DNA from: CAWKKW01 sp963850345
Lineage (GTDB): Bacteria; Acidobacteriota; Terriglobia; Terriglobales; Acidobacteriaceae
Assembly: GCA_963850345.1 (NCBI GenBank)
Contig: CAWKKW010000011.1
Location: 62,001 to 126,000, forward strand
Direction of reading: 5' to 3'
DNA length: 64,000 nt
Shown here piece by piece: positions 36,461 through 44,997 of this stretch (positions are counted from its first letter, which is position 1; every line of letters begins with the position of its first letter). A program made the translations under genes and the position numbers. Below the pieces are notes generated by a model. The model did no database searches. It saw nothing but the letters and a program-made list of their open reading frames with translations, and was not told the origin of the DNA.

Positions 36461-36476
36461 AGCGGCTCGAGCCGCT
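36461..36476. promoter_or_regulatory. Perfect 16-bp palindrome before mreC
   Basis: AGCGGCTCGAGCCGCT is its own reverse complement and lies 13 bases upstream of the mreC ATG, within the 159-base mreB-mreC gap. In RNA it would form a six-bp stem with a four-base loop next to the ribosome-binding region. It could be an operator or a hairpin tuning MreC translation relative to MreB. Confidence 0.4.
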
Positions 36477-36606
36477 ACCGCAACGAACAACGGCAGCATC
36501 GTAAAGCTCTTCCCCGTTGTTGTGTCATGTCTAGCATGGTTGAGTGCAGCTTCCCATATTCAGAAAAGCTGCCGTTCTCCTCGGGACGCGCCCTCGGAGA
36601 GTTGCT

Positions 36607-37671
36607 CTAGTCGATCTTGATCTTGCGCAACAAACGGAAGTCGCTCAGCATTTTGCCCGTGCCCAGCACCACGCTGGCCAGCGGATCGTCGGCGATAGAG
36701 ACGGGCAAGCCGGTTTCTTCGCGAATGCGCTTGTCGAGATTTTTGATCAGCGCGCCACCACCCGTCAGCACAATCCCCCGGTCGCTGATGTCCGCGCTCA
36801 GTTCCGGCGGAGTCCGCTCGAGCGCTACCCGAATGGCGTTCATGATGGTCGAAATGCTTTCCGTAAGTGCCTCGCGGATTTCGCTGTCGTCGATGGTGAT
36901 CGTCTTGGGCACACCTTCGATCAGGTTGCGGCCCTTGATCTCCATGGTCAGCGGCTTCTCCAGCGGGTAGGCCGATCCGATCTCGATCTTGATCTGCTCC
37001 GCCGTGCGTTCGCCGATGAGCAGGTTGTACTTGCGCTTGAGGTAATTCATGATGGACTCGTCCATCTGGTTGCCGGCCATGCGCACCGAACGCGAATACA
37101 CGATGCCGGAAAGCGAAATGACTGCAATATCTGTAGTGCCGCCGCCGATGTCGACGACCATGTTGCCGCTGGGCTCGGTGATGGGAAGTCCCGCGCCGAT
37201 CGCCGCAACCATCGCCTGCTCCACCAGGAATACTTCGCTCGCCTTGGCGCGATAGGCTGAGTCTTCCACCGCCCGCTTCTCTACCTGCGTAATCTCAGAG
37301 GGCACGCCGATCACGATCCGCGGATGCACCAGCATCTTGCGGTTGTGCGCCTTCTGGATGAAGTAGTTCAGCATCTTTTCCGTGATCTTGAAATCTGCGA
37401 TCACGCCGTCTTTCATCGGCTTGATAGCCACGATGTTGCCGGGAGTGCGGCCCAGCATCTCCTTGGCTTCCTTGCCCACCGCTTCGACTTCGCCGGTATT
37501 CTTGTTGATGGCCACGATGGAAGGCTCGTTCACGACAATGCCCTTCCCACGGGCATACACAAGGGTATTCGCTGTGCCGAGATCGATCGCCAGATCGCTC
37601 GAGAACATGCTAAACAGCGAACGCAACCCGTGCGATCGCGACGAACGCGATTGAAATCCATTCGATGACAT
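36607..37671 (-). CDS. mreB: Actin-like cell-shape protein MreB
   Basis: The 354-residue cytoskeletal ATPase directs lateral wall synthesis. The phosphate-1 motif is DLGTANTLVYARG, phosphate-2 is VDIGGGTTDIAVIS and the adenosine motif is VLTGGGALIKNLD. The start is uncertain: ATGs exist at 37,734, 37,671 and 37,608, none with a strong ribosome-binding site. 37,671 keeps a short amphipathic N-terminus (GLRSLFSMF) like that of E. coli MreB. It is the first gene of mreBCD-mrdA-rodA. A TACAAT -10-like hexamer lies at 37,708-37,703. Confidence 0.95.
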   Translation of the reverse strand: MSSNGFQSRSSRSHGLRSLFSMFSSDLAIDLGTANTLVYARGKGIVVNEPSIVAINKNTGEVEAVGKEAKEMLGRTPGNIVAIKPMKDGVIADFKITEKMLNYFIQKAHNRKMLVHPRIVIGVPSEITQVEKRAVEDSAYRAKASEVFLVEQAMVAAIGAGLPITEPSGNMVVDIGGGTTDIAVISLSGIVYSRSVRMAGNQMDESIMNYLKRKYNLLIGERTAEQIKIEIGSAYPLEKPLTMEIKGRNLIEGVPKTITIDDSEIREALTESISTIMNAIRVALERTPPELSADISDRGIVLTGGGALIKNLDKRIREETGLPVSIADDPLASVVLGTGKMLSDFRLLRKIKID

Positions 37672-37962
37672 GAAGGCAGGACTTTTCTTGAATCTCGAGT
37701 CTATTGTAAGGCCAGTTAAGAAAGTATGTATCAAATACAGTGAACGGGAAGTACAAGAAACATGCGATTCCGAGGGTCTTAGGTACCTTCGTGCTTACGG
37801 TGAGCCGGGCCCACGCACGGCGCCGGGTAGTTTATCCTCATCTGTCCGGCGTCGATCCGGTCTGGTCTTGTTTGCGGCACATTAAAGCTTCGCGGCGGCC
37901 GCATCGCCGCCTCCGCGCCGCGCCAGAGAACACCAGCAAAAAGCGGCAGGAAAGAAGGACTC

Positions 37963-39456
37963 ATGGCAACGAAGACCTATGGCAATTTGATCGGCGGCGA
38001 ATGGGTCGCCGCACGCAGCGGCAAGACGTTTCGCAATCTCAATCCGGCGGATCATCGCGACCTCGTGGGCGAGTTCGCGGCCTCGGGCCCGGAAGACGTC
38101 TCGGCTGCCGTCGCAGCAGCAAAGGCCGCGTATGCGACATGGCGCCTTGTGCCTGCTCCAAAACGCGCCGAGATCCTCTACCGCACCGGGGAACTGCTGC
38201 TCCAGCGCAAGGAGCAGTACGCGCAGGACATGACGCGCGAAATGGGGAAGGTACTCAAAGAGACGCGCGGCGATGTGCAGGAGGCCATCGATACCGCGTT
38301 TTACATGGCGGGCGAGGGACGCAGGCTCTTCGGCCAGACAACGCCCTCCGAGTTGCAGAACAAATTCGCCATGTCTGCTCGCATGCCGGTCGGTGTATGC
38401 GGCATGATCGCGCCGTGGAACTTCCCCATGGCGATTCCATCGTGGAAGCTCTTTCCCGCGCTGGTCTGCGGCAACACCTGCGTCTTCAAGCCGGCGGAAG
38501 ACACACCGCTCTCGACCATCAACCTGGTGCAGACGCTGATCGACGCCGGGCTCCCTAAAGGCGTCGTCAACATCGTGACGGGATTCGGCCCCGACGCTGG
38601 AGCGCCGATCGTCGACCATCCCGATGTTCGCGCCGTGTCCTTCACCGGATCGAGCGAGGTGGGGCGCATCGTCGGCCAGGCGGCAGCCGGAACCTTCAAG
38701 CCGTGTTCGCTCGAGATGGGCGGAAAAAACGCCATGATCGTGCTCGAAGATGCCAACCTCGACCTCGCCCTTGACGGCGCGGTGTGGGGTTCCTTCGGAA
38801 CTACCGGGCAGCGTTGCACCGCCACCAGCCGCATCATCCTGCACAAGTCCATCGCGGCGGAGTTTTCGCGCAAACTGGTCGAGCGGGCCAACGCACTCAA
38901 GGTGGGCAATGGGCTCGATGAGTCCGTTGACATGGGGCCACAGATCAATGAACAGCAGATCGAAACCTCGGCCCGCTATTGCCTCACCGCGCTTGAAGAA
39001 GGCGCCAGACTGCTGTGCGGCGGCGCTCGCCTGGTCGAAGGTGACTACGGTCACGGCACGTTCTTTGCGCCCACGGTGTTTGGATCGGTCAAGCCCGGCA
39101 TGGTGATCGCGCAACAGGAGGTCTTCGGACCGGTGGTGAGCCTGATCGAATGCGAGGATCTCGAGGACGCGCTCGCGATTGCGAATGGCATCGATTATGG
39201 CTTGTCCACATCGCTCTATTCGCGAGATGTGAACCGCGCCTTCCGCGCAATCCGCGATCTGGAAGCGGGCATCACCTACATCAACGCGCCCACCATCGGG
39301 GCAGAAGTTCACCTGCCGTTTGGGGGCGTGAAGAAGACCGGCAACGGCCATCGCGAAGGCGGCACGGGGGCCATCGACTTCTACACCACCTGGAAGTCGG
39401 TCTACGTGGACTACTCGGACAAACTGCAGCGCGCGCAGATCGATACGGGAGAATAG
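37963..39456 (+). CDS. NAD(P)-dependent aldehyde dehydrogenase
   Basis: The 497-residue ALDH-superfamily enzyme has catalytic Cys285 in TTGQRCTATSR and general base Glu251 in CSLEMGGKNAM. The cofactor region reads VSFTGSSEVGRIVG. The overall sequence, including the C-terminal PFGGVKKTGNGHREGG, resembles semialdehyde dehydrogenases such as alpha-ketoglutaric semialdehyde or aminoadipic semialdehyde dehydrogenase. Oxidation of a sugar-acid-derived semialdehyde is possible, but the substrate is not fixed by sequence. An AAGG site four bases before the ATG supports the start. It is divergent from mreB and appears monocistronic. Confidence 0.9.
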   Translation: MATKTYGNLIGGEWVAARSGKTFRNLNPADHRDLVGEFAASGPEDVSAAVAAAKAAYATWRLVPAPKRAEILYRTGELLLQRKEQYAQDMTREMGKVLKETRGDVQEAIDTAFYMAGEGRRLFGQTTPSELQNKFAMSARMPVGVCGMIAPWNFPMAIPSWKLFPALVCGNTCVFKPAEDTPLSTINLVQTLIDAGLPKGVVNIVTGFGPDAGAPIVDHPDVRAVSFTGSSEVGRIVGQAAAGTFKPCSLEMGGKNAMIVLEDANLDLALDGAVWGSFGTTGQRCTATSRIILHKSIAAEFSRKLVERANALKVGNGLDESVDMGPQINEQQIETSARYCLTALEEGARLLCGGARLVEGDYGHGTFFAPTVFGSVKPGMVIAQQEVFGPVVSLIECEDLEDALAIANGIDYGLSTSLYSRDVNRAFRAIRDLEAGITYINAPTIGAEVHLPFGGVKKTGNGHREGGTGAIDFYTTWKSVYVDYSDKLQRAQIDTGE

Positions 39457-39483
39457 CTCGTCTTAGCAGACGCTCAGGGCGCG

Positions 39484-40617
<1,134 letters not shown>

Positions 40618-40989
40618 TCGATAAAAGTATAGACGGGCCACGCGACCCAAACGCGCATGACCTCGACCCCCGGATTCACACTGTTGGACATCGGCGTGGA
40701 GGGCGCGAATCGTATCTTGCAAGTAGCACAGGCAGTCCGAACGCGTACTGAATCCACTTCGTCAAATTGATGCGGTCAACATACCGGTTGACTAATTCAA
40801 CTACGTCGCACCGACTTGGATGTATGCAGCAGCAATAATTATCAACGTGTTAACAACCCACAAAGCCAGGAAAAGCAATAGACACAGGGCTGCAGATGTC
40901 CTATCCTCGCCCCAACAGTCCACCCGACGGGCCTTCCCGCGCACTCCAGCACGAGGCGACCTTTCCACTCCACTGCTACTGAGGTGCCG
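40618..40989. other. 372-base divergent region between pilT and the histidine kinase
   Basis: It carries the divergent promoters. The only frames of note are antisense extensions of the kinase gene, one of which ends in a hydrophobic stretch (40,801-40,890, minus). None has a ribosome-binding site or family likeness. No clear operator is seen. Confidence 0.4.
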
Positions 40990-42171
40990 ATGGAAACGAC
41001 AACGCGTTTGCCCCGAAGTCTCAGAAAACCGAGTAGCAATCACATGAGTTCGGTTCTTCTCTCCCGCTCGTCTGAGATCGATTCCAGTACCGACCCGCAG
41101 CAGCCTGAGTTGTTTCGAGATCTGGCGGAGAGCCTTCCGCAGATGATCTTCGTTTGCGATGCAAAGGGCGTGAAGTCTTACTGCAATCGACGATACCTGG
41201 ACTACAGCGGTCTGAGTTCGGCCGCCGAGATCAATGCGTATTGGCAGGACCTGATTCACGCTGACGATCGAGAGAAGGCTACCAACGCGTGGCATCAGAG
41301 CGTCCGGTCTGAACTGCCGTACCAGTGTGAATACCGGATGCGTAGGAAGGATGGGGCTTACCGGCACATCCTGGCGCGAGCCAATCCCTTGCGTGGGCAG
41401 GACGGGGTCATCTCCCGCTGGATCGGAAGCCTGACCGACGTGCACGAGCAGAAGCAGGCGGAGCAGGTGTTACTGCGATCGGAGAAGCTTGCCGTCGCCA
41501 GTCAGTTAGCCAACTCCATCGCGCACCAGATCAACAACCCCCTGGCTGCAGTCATCAATGCCATTTACCTGGCATCGCAGGAAAAAGGGCTTAGCGATAC
41601 GGCGCGCACGTATCTCTCACTCGCAGAGTCGGAGCTGGCGCGACTTGCGAATCTGACCACTCGCTCTCTGCGCTTCCATCGTCAATCGAGCGCGCCGACT
41701 ACCGTCGATGTCGGCAAACTCATGCAACAGGTATTGGCCGATTTTCGAGGACGGCTCGAGGCCGGATCGGTCCGGGTGGGGCTTGAGTTGCAGAGCGATG
41801 CGAACCTTTGTTGCTTTGCCGATGACATGCAGCAGGTATTCGCTATCCTGATCGGCAATGCCCTGGACGCCAGCAAAGCCGGAGGACGCATCCGCATTCG
41901 TATACGTCCCACGCGTGCGTGGAACGAGCCCTCGACGGCGGGAATCCGTGTGACCATCGCGGATCAAGGCCATGGAATCGCCGGCGAGAAGAGGAAGTCC
42001 CTGTTCGATTCCCTCCACTCAACCAAGGGAGAGTCGGGAACTGGCCTGGGACTATGGGTGGCACAAGGTATCGTTCGCCGGCACCAGGGAACCATTCGAT
42101 TCCGGAGCAAGACCGGGCCCACCCATCATGGAACCGTGTTCGCCCTGTTCTTTCCTCTCAAGACGCTTTAG
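40990..42171 (+). CDS. PAS-domain sensor histidine kinase
   Basis: The 393-residue protein has no transmembrane segment, so it is a soluble sensor. A PAS domain with PAC motif occupies about residues 38-155 (YCNRRYLDYSGLSS, YRHILARANPLRG). Next comes a dimerisation/phosphoacceptor helix with His179 in SIAHQINNPLAAVINAIYLA. The HATPase domain has an N box (LIGNALDAS), G1 (IADQGHGI) and G2 (GTGLGLWVAQGIV). No response-regulator gene is adjacent, so it is an orphan kinase. GAGG five bases before the ATG at 40,990 fixes the start. The ligand is unknown; residues do not indicate haem or flavin binding. Confidence 0.88.
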   Translation: METTTRLPRSLRKPSSNHMSSVLLSRSSEIDSSTDPQQPELFRDLAESLPQMIFVCDAKGVKSYCNRRYLDYSGLSSAAEINAYWQDLIHADDREKATNAWHQSVRSELPYQCEYRMRRKDGAYRHILARANPLRGQDGVISRWIGSLTDVHEQKQAEQVLLRSEKLAVASQLANSIAHQINNPLAAVINAIYLASQEKGLSDTARTYLSLAESELARLANLTTRSLRFHRQSSAPTTVDVGKLMQQVLADFRGRLEAGSVRVGLELQSDANLCCFADDMQQVFAILIGNALDASKAGGRIRIRIRPTRAWNEPSTAGIRVTIADQGHGIAGEKRKSLFDSLHSTKGESGTGLGLWVAQGIVRRHQGTIRFRSKTGPTHHGTVFALFFPLKTL

Positions 42172-42268
42172 GCGTGGATGGATGAGGCAGGTTCCAGTAG
42201 CCGGCGCGGCTCTGTACGCACAGGGCAGTCGTCGGCCAAGGCAATGGACGGGCATCGCACATAACGCG

Positions 42269-43246
42269 CTACTTATAAACGCTGTAGCGTTGCTGATGCC
42301 AGGCCCAGGCACTCGCAACGATATCGTCCAACTGGCTGTAGTGCGGCTCCCATCCCAGTTCCTTGCCGATCTTTTCATAGCTTGCGATGAGCACGGCTGG
42401 ATCGCCTGGACGGCGCGGTTCCTCTTCCACTGGAATCGGGTGCCCGGTCACACGCCGTGCCGACTCCACCACTTCACGTACAGAAAAACCCTTACCGTTG
42501 CCGAGGTTGTAGATGAGCCGGTCGCGTTGCGCCAGCGCCTCAAAGGCCAGCAGGTGAGCGCGTGCGAGATCGCGCACGTCCACGTAGTCGCGAATGCAAC
42601 TGCCGTCGGGCGTGGGATAGTCGGTGCCGAAGATTTTGATGGACTGGCGTCGCCCTAACGCAACGTCGAGGATGAGCGGAATCAGGTGCGACTCCGGTTC
42701 ATGCGCCTCGCCGCGTCCCTCCAGAGCGCCGGCCACATTGAAATAACGAAGGCTCGCATACCGGAAGCCGTGGGAGCGGTTCATCCACGAGAGCATCTGC
42801 TCCACGAGCAGCTTCGATTCCCCATACGCATTGGTAGGTTTGAGCGTGGCGTCCTCGGCAATCGGCGTCTTCTCCGGCTCGCCGTACACCGCTGCAGTGG
42901 ACGAAAACACCAGCTTGTTTACCCCCGTAGCCAACATGGCCTCTAGGAGTGTCAGGGTGGACGCGCTATTGTTGCGGAAGTACTGTTCCGGGTGTTTCAT
43001 GCTCTCTCCGGCTTCGATCAGCGCGGCGAAGTGCATGACCCCCTCTACATGACGATTTTGAAATAAATTTTCTAGCTTATGCCGTTCGGACAAGTCTCCT
43101 TCGAAGAACTCCGCGCCGGCTGGAACCATAGCCTCTGTGCTGTGGCATAAGTTGTCGTAAATCATGATGTTGTGGCCTTGAGCCATCAACAATTTTGCGA
43201 CAGTCCCGCCGATGTAACCGGCTCCCCCCGTTATCAACAATTGCAC
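42269..43246 (-). CDS. galE: UDP-glucose 4-epimerase
   Basis: The 325-residue extended SDR interconverts UDP-glucose and UDP-galactose using tightly bound NAD. The NAD motif GGAGYIGG is at residues 7-14, the catalytic Ser/Thr lies in FSSTAAVYGEP and the Tyr-x3-Lys is in NAYGESK. RDYVDVRDLARAHL and YNLGNGKGFSVREVV are typical of GalE. The start is GTG, with a strong AAGGAGA site seven bases upstream. It supplies activated galactose for surface glycans and allows galactose use. It stands alone. Confidence 0.93.
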   Translation of the reverse strand: MQLLITGGAGYIGGTVAKLLMAQGHNIMIYDNLCHSTEAMVPAGAEFFEGDLSERHKLENLFQNRHVEGVMHFAALIEAGESMKHPEQYFRNNSASTLTLLEAMLATGVNKLVFSSTAAVYGEPEKTPIAEDATLKPTNAYGESKLLVEQMLSWMNRSHGFRYASLRYFNVAGALEGRGEAHEPESHLIPLILDVALGRRQSIKIFGTDYPTPDGSCIRDYVDVRDLARAHLLAFEALAQRDRLIYNLGNGKGFSVREVVESARRVTGHPIPVEEEPRRPGDPAVLIASYEKIGKELGWEPHYSQLDDIVASAWAWHQQRYSVYK

Positions 43247-43716
43247 GCGTTGCTCTCCTTTGCTTGATCAGCGCTCACAGCCTGAAGTTCTGCCCGTCTA
43301 TGCAACCAAGACTGTCGAAACTTCGTCTCAGATGGTGTGTTTACACCCAACAGTTAGGGTCTGGCGGGAATTGCAATCTTTGACATTCTGTCACGTTGCG
43401 ATGGATTTTGAGATGCAAGGCTTTGCCGCTACGGATTGTTACCTACGTAATCGTCTTCCCCCGACGATTGGTCATTTTGGGATGGTAATACAGTTAGTTA
43501 CTCGCTATCTTTGGGTAACCAACTCTGGAATCCAAAAGGGCCGTTGTCTTCGTTTGAAGAATGACTGGTCCACAAATTAATGAAATGGAGTTGGAGTTCC
43601 TATACCCTGCTTACTGTATCGCTCGAATGCCTTAGAGTTCCGGTCGAGAGAGAACTATGTTACAGCGCGGTATTTGGACTCCATTCTCCTTTAAACTTTA
43701 GGACAAAGGGTTACGT
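43247..43716. other. 470-base AT-richer regulatory region between galE and the TonB-family gene
   Basis: This divergent gap is visibly less GC-rich than its neighbours and has no credible gene. It contains a seven-bp hairpin (AATCGTC at 43,449-43,455 with GACGATT at 43,463-43,469). About 20 bases further on is an imperfect inverted repeat, GTTAGTTAC / GTAACCAAC, separated by 13 bases. It probably carries the promoters of both genes; the spare length leaves room for a small RNA or a long leader, which cannot be decided from the sequence. Confidence 0.4.
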
Positions 43717-44874
43717 ATGGCTTCCCACAACCGCATGGATCATTCGAACTACGGCCCGGCACTGAGGCCTGTCATGGCGACAATGGCGCTGCAGAACGAT
43801 CTAAACGGGGGAAAACTCGGACTCCTCCCCGAGCCCGAAGGACGTTTCGGCTCTTTCACCGCCAGCATGGCCGTCAATGTTGTGATCGCTGGGCTGCTCT
43901 TGATGCTCACCATGTCGCAACTGCACGAGCATGTGCTGAAACCTCGCTACGAGAATACAGAGTTGGTGTTTCCCATTCCCGCCGCACCCAAGCCCGTGCT
44001 CCCTCCGGTGCCTAAGGTGAAGGTGGTTGCACCGCCCGAGACCCCCAAGGTCGAGTTGCCGCGCCAGATCATCCAGGCGCCCAAACCGATGCCTGAACCC
44101 AAGATTCAGACTGTTCACCTGAACTCGCCGGAGATGCCGGCGGTTCCAGCCGCACCTCCCAAGGCAGTGACTCCTCCTCCCCAGCCCAAGGTGGGTACGT
44201 TCGTCAGCAATACGCCGACTCCAGTGGCCAACAATAAGGCGACCCCCAGCGTGCAGACAGGTGGCTTTGGCAATCCGGTGGGCGTCACACCCAATCCAAA
44301 TGCAAACCGGCCGGCGACCATCGCTTCAGTAGGTAGCTTCAACGCTGCTCCCGGTGTCGGGCAAGGCGCTGGCGCAGCCCGCAAGGGTTCCGTTCAGGGC
44401 ACAGCCTTCGGCGCGGGTGTGGTTAATGGCGTTCCGGGTGGAACCTCGCACGGCTCCGTCGCTTCCGCCGGTTTTGCAAACGGCGTAGTGGGTGGAACTC
44501 CTGGCGGGACAGGAACTGGCCACGGTTCGGTTGCCAACACGGGATTCGGATCGAACGTAGGTGGAGCCGCGGGAAGTCCGCAGGTCGCCAAGGCACAGGA
44601 GCCCACTTCTGTTCCGCCGGTGGTCACCTTCGAGCCGCGTCCTATCTACACTCCAGAAGCGAAGCAGCTAAAGATCCAAGGCCGCGTGACGCTGGAAGTG
44701 AAGTTTGGCGCCGGCGGTGAAATTCAAGTACTTCGCGTGGTGAATGGGCTGGGTCACGGATTGGATGAGCAGGCAAAAGCTGCGGCCGAGCAGATCCGGT
44801 TCAAACCAGCATTGAAAAATGGGCAGCCCGTCGATCAGGTTACTCTAGTACATATCTCGTTCCAACTTGCGTAG
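43717..44874 (+). CDS. TonB-family energy transducer with Pro- and Gly-rich periplasmic linker
   Basis: The 385-residue protein has a cytoplasmic N-terminus of about 50 residues and a single transmembrane helix (about 51-67, MAVNVVIAGLLLMLTM). A Pro/Lys-rich spacer (LPPVPKVKVVAPPETPKVEL) and a Gly/Ser/Thr-rich region of three imperfect repeats follow. The C-terminal TonB domain (about residues 300-385, LKIQGRVTLEVKFGAGGEIQ) ends FQLA. It couples the proton-motive force to outer-membrane receptors or acts in a related envelope role. No exbB/exbD is adjacent. GGG-containing sequence precedes the ATG. The single-gene unit ends at a strong hairpin. Confidence 0.87.
   Translation: MASHNRMDHSNYGPALRPVMATMALQNDLNGGKLGLLPEPEGRFGSFTASMAVNVVIAGLLLMLTMSQLHEHVLKPRYENTELVFPIPAAPKPVLPPVPKVKVVAPPETPKVELPRQIIQAPKPMPEPKIQTVHLNSPEMPAVPAAPPKAVTPPPQPKVGTFVSNTPTPVANNKATPSVQTGGFGNPVGVTPNPNANRPATIASVGSFNAAPGVGQGAGAARKGSVQGTAFGAGVVNGVPGGTSHGSVASAGFANGVVGGTPGGTGTGHGSVANTGFGSNVGGAAGSPQVAKAQEPTSVPPVVTFEPRPIYTPEAKQLKIQGRVTLEVKFGAGGEIQVLRVVNGLGHGLDEQAKAAAEQIRFKPALKNGQPVDQVTLVHISFQLA
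44383..44574. repeat. Three imperfect Gly-rich repeats in the TonB-family protein
   Basis: Units start at 44,383, 44,449 and 44,521 (22, 24 and about 18 codons). They share the pattern (K/H)GSV-x-x-x-x-F-x-x-(G)VV-x-G-x-PGGT. They lie in the periplasmic linker between the Pro-rich spacer and the TonB domain. Confidence 0.6.
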
Positions 44875-44901
44875 ATGTGTGGGATGCTTTGCTTGGACTT
44901 A

Positions 44902-44933
44902 CAAGACGCGTTTGCCCTGGCGAACGCGTCTTG
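44902..44933 (+). terminator. Strong hairpin after the TonB-family gene
   Basis: CAAGACGCGTT (44,902-44,912) pairs with AACGCGTCTTG (44,923-44,933), eleven perfect bp extended by T:G and G:C pairs, with a six-base loop. It starts 28 bases after the stop codon. The following bases (CTGTTCT) are only weakly T-rich. Confidence 0.65.
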
Positions 44934-44997
44934 CTGTTCTAAGCCGACCGATTTAACGCCGAAATAGGCATATAAGAGAGCTCAGGAGCAAAGGAAA

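Noticed and set aside
37882..39351. 489-codon open frame antisense to the aldehyde dehydrogenase gene
   Set aside because: GC-rich genes produce long antisense frames. This one has no family likeness, while the plus-strand frame has every ALDH motif. The same holds for long frames opposite mrdA (32,554-33,924), the PBP1A gene (19,768-21,054) and rhaI (10,599-11,723).
39459..39472. Small CGTCT/AGACG hairpin between the aldehyde dehydrogenase and pilT genes
   Set aside because: The five-bp stem without a T-run is too weak to call a terminator.
40801..41445. Minus-strand frame ending in a hydrophobic stretch that looks like a transmembrane helix
   Set aside because: Most of it is the antisense of the kinase gene. 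Only the last 25-30 codons are intergenic, and there is no ribosome-binding site or conserved motif.
43260..43580. 106-codon plus-strand frame upstream of the TonB-family gene
   Set aside because: Its composition is unlike the genome's genes, and it has no ribosome-binding site, no motif and an overlap with the galE promoter.
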